In this document: piece by piece, positions 57,589-64,000 of the stretch
How the letters are laid out: each line of letters opens with the position of its first letter
How positions within the stretch are numbered: the stretch's first letter is position 1
Source: Schistosoma haematobium
Taxonomy: Eukaryota; Platyhelminthes; Trematoda; Strigeidida; Schistosomatidae
Reading direction: 5' to 3'
Length of the DNA stretch: 64,000 bases
NCBI RefSeq assembly: GCF_000699445.3
Contig: NC_067196.1
Coordinates: forward strand, 71,245,864-71,309,863
The notes under the pieces: model-generated
Told to the model about the DNA's origin: nothing
Database searches by the model: none
What the model saw: only the letters and a program-made list of their open reading frames with translations
Translations under genes and position numbers: made by a program

Positions 57589-57811
57589 CTTACGCCTGTT
57601 ATCTCACATGGAGAAGTATACGCTGATGACCAGAACTCTGCAATCAGCTCAGTCCTGGAAAATCCTTCCCAGCTGTTCTTCATCCTTCAGATGTTTGCTT
57701 CGAATCATCAGCGCAGTGTGTGCTTTGATCTTCCTTTTTCCGTTTACATTCAGGATCCCAAATTATACTGGCCTCATGATGCAGTTTGATGACTTTCACA
57801 ATGTATGTCCT
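57589..57811 (-). mobile_element. RTE 3-prime fragment, reverse
   Basis: CCTTACGCCTGTTATCTCAC and TTCCGTTTACATTCAGGATC match the reversed C-terminus of the RTE subfamily also seen at 19700-19800. It ends exactly where a forward copy begins, giving an inverted arrangement. Confidence 0.75.
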
Positions 57812-58520
57812 ATCAGCAATAGCCTTCTGTGGGAGAGAACAAACCAGCTTCCAGCTGAAGAGGAAATTAAGAAAAGACGATGGAAATGGATAGGGCATAT
57901 ATTACTCAAATCATCAAGCTGCACTACGAGGCAAGCTCTAGGAAGGCAAAAGAACACATTACGTCGGTTAATGGAATCAAATATGAAAACAATGAATAAC
58001 AACTAGAAAAAGCTGTAAAGGAATGCCTAGGAAAGGTTTGGATGGAGAATGCTGGTGAGCAGCCTATGCTTCTTCATGAGAGGGTAACAGGCTGTTGGGG
58101 ACGTTAGACCTTCAGAACTCACTTGAGAAAGGACCTAATTTTGTAATTTTATTTAGAAAATCCGAATTTCTTTGTCTTCGCGCCATGGGCGCTCTTTTCA
58201 CCTTCATGTTATAGTTCCCACTTAGGAGAATCTTAAATCCTGTCGTCCGTTGTGTCTTTTAGTATGCTATCTTGTAACTCTCCCCAAGGACGGTTTTGTG
58301 CTGTATGTATAGTTTTGATTTGTGTTTGTTGTAACCGCTCGTTTCTGGCTGTTTTCGGAATATACTCCCCCATTCCAAGCTTGGACTTCTTCCTCTAGTT
58401 ATCGGGGCTGGGACGCATCAATAGCTAGCTTGTTGGTCTTTGGTCACCGAGTCTTTATTTTGAATTGCAGTCCAAGTGAACTCGTAACCGCTTCAAACGT
58501 AGCACAGGCGTAAGTAAGTA
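57812..58520 (+). mobile_element. RTE 3-prime fragment, forward, split by a solo LTR
   Basis: CTTCTGTGGGAGAGAACAAA starts RTE homology, which runs to CAGGC at 58088-58092. The tail GTAAGTAAGTAA continues after the LTR. Removing the LTR and one CAGGC restores the normal RTE tail. Confidence 0.85.
58093..58504 (+). mobile_element. Solo LTR (family B), 412 bp, with 5-bp target duplication
   Basis: Begins TGTTGGGGACGTTAGACC and ends AACGTAGCA, flanked by CAGGC at 58088-58092 and 58505-58509. The reverse copy at 22787-23189 is homologous. The small open frame inside has no meaning. Confidence 0.93.
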
Positions 58521-59000
58521 ATGTCCTATCCACTTCCAGTGTCTTTTCTTAAGTTCCTCTCCATCTAAAAGCTGGTTTGTTTTCTCCCACAGTAGGCTGT
58601 TGATGTCGGTATCCGGTCAACGGACATTTAGCATCTTACATAGACGATTGTTCATATATAATTGTTCTGTTTTGATGACGGTTATGGCATTTTTCGAAGT
58701 TTTAGCTTCGTACGATAGAACTGTATTGACCTTTGTATTGAAGGTTCTAAACTCGATGTCGGTTAACAGATAGTTGTTTTGAGTTTCATGTTCTTCAGCA
58801 GTGAAAATGTAGACTACACTGACTGTCATTACCTGCATTTGTTGGTGTGTATGTGAGGTCCAAATAGTCTTGTTGCATCCAAGCTGTCCGTTGTATTCCG
58901 CACTTCCCTCAGATGTGGAGGTCTTCATAATCTAGTCAACCGTTAGAAGAAAAAGGAAGGGAGAAAGTAGGCAGCCTGGTCCAATCGTAGTTCTCACTTG
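58521..59000 (-). mobile_element. RTE fragment, reverse
   Basis: TCCTATCCACTTCCAGTGTC, CAACGGACATTTAGCATCTT and GATGTGGAGGTCTTCATAAT match the reversed reverse transcriptase C-terminal half. Beyond 59000 a stretch with TTCCCGCGTTATACATAGTT recurs near 62125-62160, so this fragment and 62090-62470 may come from related copies. Confidence 0.75.
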
Positions 59001-61361
59001 GAGTGCATCTGTTGAATATGAATTAAATTGGTGTTCCCGCGTTATACATAGTTAATCTTTCCTTCATATCAGTTGTTGAATATAATTCGTTTCAGTAATT
59101 ATATGCTCGGCTCCAAAAGTCGTGTGGTTCGAGTCCATCGCCACTACAATACCCTCCTACAAGAATCAACGTGACGTTGGTTTATTACCAAGTCGATTGG
59201 GATTGTCGCACGACGGAGGTTACCAATAATGACGAGAATCCTACGAGTGTTCATAAGCGGAAACAAAATTCGGAAAGAAAGTAACAACAACTGATCGAGG
59301 AATACACGTGGTTATTTCAAGATGTTTGGTTTTGTTCGTAACACTTGAAAAATAAAAATCTACGTGAAGATTATATAGTAATTGAACAAAGTGGGATTAC
59401 AACAATTAAGATGCGTAGTCATAGCCGTTGGTTAATAACTTAATTTATAGGTGGTGCAAGTATTTTGTGTCAAGAAGTATTAAAAACAATCAATATTGTA
59501 GAAATGTTAATATTGGCATTGAGTTTTGTTTGTATTATGATGCCAAACAACATTCATGCCGGTCAGCTGTCCATATGAGTTGATTCTCAATTGCATCTGC
59601 ATTAGTAGGCCAACTGAAATAACAAAAGTATAACCGTGGGAAAGAGGAATTTCAACAAATGTTCCAGTTAGTTTGTTAGGTTTGATACAGTTTATTTAGT
59701 TATAGGGAGATTTCCTCAACCTCAATAAACTGGGTATTATTTGAGAATAGTAAATCGTATCACAGTATTCCATACATCAATATGAAGCTTATAATAAGGC
59801 AGTATAAGTATGTAGAGTTATGATCTTTTTTGCTATTGGTAATATAATAATTGTGTGAATTTCGGACAGATGGCTAAGAGCAACTCGATAAACATGAGTG
59901 TATTCGTGAAAGACATGCCTTAGACTCAATACTCTGATTTGCAATAGACTGTTTATATTTACACCCACCGGCTGATGGTGCATACAAGTTAGTTGGAAGT
60001 ACGAAGTTTAGCATGAGGTGGAAAACGACTTAATCGAGATATAGTGATTATAAGTTGTTGAAATCCACTAGGCTAATGTGCCGCGATTATATGTGATGTG
60101 GAATTGCACGATGCTTCCGGTTAAATAAATCTTTGCGAGATAATGAACAGTGAGTGATGCCGATGTGGTTATCAGGAAAACATAAGTTGTAGCCAAGGGG
60201 ATTGCAACTCCTTACTCATGTCTATGATAAGGGTTTGAACCAGTCGATGTCGGGCTGAATTCGAAAGTGTGTTCAGTTTGCAGGAGATTTGCTCGACTGT
60301 TTATGCTGATGATTTGCATGTATGATTGTGTCGCTAAACCTCCAATTAGACTGAAAAGGTTATAAGATATTTACTGAACGAGCAACTGATAGAGAAACAT
60401 ATTGTAATAATCTGTAATATACAAAGACAACGACGAAAAGTATTCTGTTTAGTGGTAATTCTAAGCCAGTTTGTCCACCGAGTTTGTTAACAGTTTTATC
60501 AGCTTCATATTGCGTGGTTTTCAAGTCATGACAATGCTTTTTGACGATATCCAGAAACCATCATGAATAACTAGTTGTAGTTTCGATTGAGCACTAACCA
60601 GTTGGAAGTAGGTATAGTTGTTTTAGGTGATTCATAAATAGTAGGAGTTTGTAGAGTTAACGAATCCAATCTACCTGATTATATTATAAAATGCTATCTA
60701 AAAATATTCGTCTACAAAGTCTTAATTGTAATACCAGGCTCCAAAGGTTTTATTTTAAATGCTTGTTTGATCAAAAACTACGTGATAAATTAGGTATTAT
60801 ACTAGTGCAGTAAGATAGTACCTAGATTTGGTGACTTCATTGTCTAAACTGTGTTCACCTTTTTAGGCAACTAATATGATAGACCAATTCACAAACCGAA
60901 ATACGAATAGCAATACTGACTATGGTGGATTTAGTAAAAAATGTTAAAGGCGATTCAAACGATTGTTTAATTTAAAAGGCATAGAGACATATCGCAATAA
61001 ATGTTCAGGCTAGGTCAACGTACTGGTTAGTGAGGAGTACAATAATTTAAAAATGATAAACTTGTCCGAAACCTTTTAAAAGTTAAGACGACTTGTAGAA
61101 CTACGGTAAGGAACAAGACTTGTTACAATATAGACATTTCATAAGAAGTTACTGAAGTTAGTTTGTGACATTTATAAATTTGTGGCAAAGGTAATTGAAA
61201 CTAAAAAATGTCAAATAACTTTACAATCTAATATGTTTCGTCCGTAAACAACACATTTTTATCGTAGTATGTTGTAGTATAAAGCTATTACATAAGTCTT
61301 ATACAAAAAACGCTTTGGGAATGGTTTGTATCAAATATATACGACTAGTCTATTTGAAAAC

Positions 61362-61392
<31 letters not shown>

Positions 61393-62089
61393 TATAAAGT
61401 ACAAAAACAATAAATCATCCAGAAAAATATTTAAAACTCGCCTGGATTATTTTCAGTATTTAGATTATCGGATGGATTTGACGTATAAAAAAGCCAATCA
61501 CGACGAATAGTACAAATGTAAGAGTCCAGCTAATTATTTGGTTGTCACTCTATGAACCATCTAAAATGACCCTATGATTGGAGAAAATTTATAACTCGAA
61601 CTTATTACATGTTTCTGGAGTATTATTCTTGTTGTTTGGCAATTGAACTAGAAAATTGGAAATTAGGTAGGCAGTGTTCTAAAGAAAAGATATTGCAGGA
61701 TAGCCTATCGTTTAAAACAGTGCAACGTTAAGTGAAGAAGTAATATGAAGAGTTAGGTCCAGATAAGCATTCAGTCCTTGGTCATGTTGCTGGCCAATGT
61801 TTATTAACGTCATTTAAAGACCATATATTTGCTAGAGCTCGATGTTTTAACAAGTTTATTTCGCTGAAGCATGTAAATTCTATTAAAGCTTGTCAGTAAA
61901 CCACCGTAGCTAATAATGAATATAGATTATCAGTTATTAGTATCGATTGAACTAGCAAGCTATGAATATTAATCAAAATTACAATAAGATAATACATGTA
62001 AGCAATAATCAGGGGAGTAATAGAATAATGTTTAAACATAAGTGAAAGTTAGTCGAGAAATTTAAAGTGAAAATAAGGATTAATAATAG
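59001..62089. other. Three-kilobase stretch without recognised genes
   Basis: AT-rich. No ORF with recognisable motifs, and only a dinucleotide repeat at 61362-61396. Confidence 0.4.
61362..61396. repeat. (AT)n microsatellite
   Basis: An almost pure AT/TA run, interrupted once by a C (TATACATATA). Confidence 0.9.
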
Positions 62090-62470
62090 GCTGTGTTTCT
62101 TCAGTCGGGCTTACCAATATTGAATATGAGTTGAATAAACATTTCTGCGTTCTCCATAGTTAACCTTCTCTCTGTGTCATTTGTTGGATGTGTCGTTTCA
62201 AAAGTTGTGTGGTCCAGGTCCAATGCCATTAAACATCTATCATCTGTCCTCCATGCGGGACATTGCGGTGTAGTCAATCATATGAATTCCGGATAATAGT
62301 GACAATATCTTCAGATGCACCAAAGTGTTGAAGTTAACTCCACAAGGTTCTCTTATCCACCTTATCAAAGGCCTTATCATATTCAGTGGAGTTGGTGTAT
62401 AGTGACGGGTTTCATTCAAGTGACTGTTCAACATTGATCCGTAGCGTCTCGATTTGGTCTGTGCATGATC
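62090..62470 (-). mobile_element. RTE reverse transcriptase fragment, reverse
   Basis: On the minus strand GATCAATGTTGAACAGTCAC and surrounding codons correspond to RSCTDQI, LRI..EQS and the F.DYEKAFD block of the RTE transcriptase seen forward at 18480-18590. Broken by stops. Confidence 0.65.
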
Positions 62471-62481
62471 AATCCTTACGG

Positions 62482-62640
62482 AGTCTAGCCCGTTGGTCTA
62501 CCATGGGGCTGTATCTCCTCGCGATGCGCCACTGCCATATGGGTCAGACCTTGAGGCCAAAGGCTCGGGGTGTGGCCCCCTAAGAAAACCACCTGCTTCG
62601 GTCTGGGCACCCGGGCAGTATCACATCCCACACACATACA
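62482..62640 (+). repeat. Dispersed module, third copy
   Basis: Matches the minus strand of 932-1437: CTATCTCCTCGCGATGCGCC-like and GGTCTGGGCACCCGGGCAGT. Here it lies in the same orientation as, and about 240 bp before, an endonuclease ORF, which hints that the module is a retrotransposon leader. Confidence 0.7.
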
Positions 62641-64000
62641 AAATGAAAATGACGATATTTAGTGAAAATTTCGTTCACACTTCGATTAACAGTCAAAAAA
62701 TTCACATTATTATTATTACTATTATTATTATTATTATTTACTACGTCATTTATTCACTCCCTTTTATTCCCACTTTGTGTATCCCTATTTTTCGACTTAT
62801 AAAGCAGCTCACCTATGGTGGAAACTCAGTTCTATCTAAACGCTCTCGAGTCACTGCCTGTTTGAAAATTGTATGCTACCACCAAATTCGAGTAATGAGG
62901 CAGTTTTCCTGAAACCACGTGCACCATTCAAACTAACTGCCTTCAACGTTCGCACCCTTGTGCAAGTCGGACAACAGATGGGGCTAGCTATGTCTTTGGA
63001 AAGTCTTAATATCGACGTTTGTTGTCTATCCGAGGCCCGTATTCAAGACTCTGGTGAAGTACTACAAATTCGCTCTCCATCTTTCGCTTCTAAAAAATTG
63101 TGTTACGTGCGTTTATTCGGGGATCCTATGGCATCTCCGTCTGGTCTTGCTGGCGTTGGTGTCGCACTAAGCGCTAGAGCTGAGGCAGCACTAGTCGATT
63201 GGATCCCCATTAACAGTCGGTTATGTGCTGTTAGATTAGAAAGTTCCATCAAAGTGAGAAGAAATCGGCGTAGAAAACGATGTCTTCTCGTCATCTCCGC
63301 CTATGCCCCGATAGATTGTAGCCCGGATGCAATCAAGGATGAGTTTTACCACCAGTTATCTGTTCTTCTCCAGAAAGTGCGTTCGACAGATATTGTAGTA
63401 CTAGCCGGAGACTTGAATACTCAGGTCGGGCGTCTAGGCATGGAAGAGAGTCGTTTAGGTGGCCGATAGGGACTCGTTGGTCGCAGGTCAGATAACGGGG
63501 ACCGTCTACTGCAACTGTGCACAGACCACAACCTGTTTCTGGCTAGCACTAACTTTCGGCACAGTCATCGCCGATATGCCACCTGGCGTCCTCCCTCTTC
63601 ATCTCAAGCCTGGACTCAGATTGATCACATCACGATCAGCTACCGCTGGCGTGGTTGTGTAAAAGACTGCCGCTCCTTTTGAAGTACCTATTTGGACTCT
63701 GATCATGCCCTGGTCTGCGCCAATCTTACCTTACTTTTGAGTGGCCAACGAAGTGACCTCCACCAAAGGATTGATGTCAGCAAGTTGGTTGCAACTTCTG
63801 TTGCAAGTAAGTATCGAACCGAGCTAACTTATAGGCTAGCTACCATTCCACCGAAAAGTATAGGTGAGCATTGGTTGCAATCGCATGACGCCATGAAAGT
63901 GGCGGGTACAGTCAGTTGGGGCTTCGAGAAACGTCCCGCCTCTAAGCACTGGGTTTCTTCAGGCTCCTTACAACTCATTGAAGTCCGTCGGTCTACTTGG
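62641..64000 (+). mobile_element. Non-LTR retrotransposon, endonuclease part, continuing beyond the window
   Basis: A TTA-rich microsatellite (about 62704-62740) precedes the coding part. From 62873 one frame gives the apurinic-type endonuclease: LTAFNVRTLVQVGQQ, DVCCLSEARIQD, LVISAYAPIDC, VVLAGDLNTQVGR and, further on, WTQIDHITISYRW and DSDHALVCANL. The frame stays constant to 64000 but is stopped by TAG at 63467-63469 and TGA at 63680-63682. The FNVRTL and SEARIQD style resembles RTE-clade endonucleases. Confidence 0.8.
62873..63469 (+). pseudogene. Endonuclease ORF, interrupted
   Basis: Open for 198 residues from ATG 62873. The catalytic Glu (SEARIQD) and the GDLN motif are present. The downstream SDH block lies after two in-frame stops, so the domain is not made in one piece. 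Such enzymes nick the target DNA to prime reverse transcription. No frameshift was needed to read the domain, so the decay is recent. Confidence 0.75.

Noticed and set aside
1..64000. CRISPR arrays, operons, bacterial promoters, phage genes
   Set aside because: Spliced genes, SINEs and retrotransposons show a eukaryotic nuclear genome; no spaced short repeats of the CRISPR kind were seen.

Overview
The window looks like nuclear DNA of a blood fluke (Schistosoma or a close digenean). It is AT-rich, with small exons scattered among long introns, and is heavily occupied by element types known from schistosomes: tRNA-headed SINEs (Sm-alpha-like), RTE/SR2-like and CR1-like non-LTR retrotransposons, and solo LTRs. 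No bacterial, phage or CRISPR feature was seen. The species cannot be fixed from sequence alone.

Three host loci can be reconstructed. (1) 295-15763, plus strand: two tandem head-to-tail genes of the DC-STAMP/DCST family (sperm multipass membrane proteins). The first copy is only 3-prime-partial because the window starts inside it (exons 295-783 and 4497-5033). The second has exons 10361-11350, 13486-13992 and 15302-15763. Exon borders and phases (all phase 0) are identical in the two copies. Copy 1 has four CxxC pairs in its cytosolic tail; copy 2 has lost one. (2) 21687-33309, minus strand: a chain of tiny exons (21, 36, 42, 30, 33 nt and others), nearly all phase 1-1 and mostly splitting a codon that starts with G. 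Together they read as one acidic protein, so this is a candidate micro-exon gene with neither end found. (3) 35383-51283, minus strand: a complete 11-exon gene for an NME8/TXNDC3 homologue, one thioredoxin domain followed by three nucleoside diphosphate kinase domains, about 616 residues. Its first five introns are only 32-44 nt and its later introns run to 6 kb.

The rest is mostly mobile DNA. A 4.4 kb CR1-like element lies in intron 6 of the NME8 gene, bracketed by a 45-bp direct repeat. Three solo LTRs have TG...CA ends and exact 5-bp target duplications (27697-28056, 32012-32521, 58093-58504); two of them sit inside older RTE copies. A second non-LTR element (about 53.3-56.5 kb) has lost its reverse transcriptase core. 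A third non-LTR endonuclease ORF runs off the right edge with two in-frame stops. A roughly 300-bp module recurs in three different settings: next to a tRNA-Glu-like sequence, inside a SINE, and upstream of that endonuclease.

If the assignments hold, loci 1 and 3 both belong to male-gamete biology in other animals: DCST proteins act in sperm-egg interaction, and NME8 is a component of the outer dynein arm of the axoneme. The link between them here is inference only.
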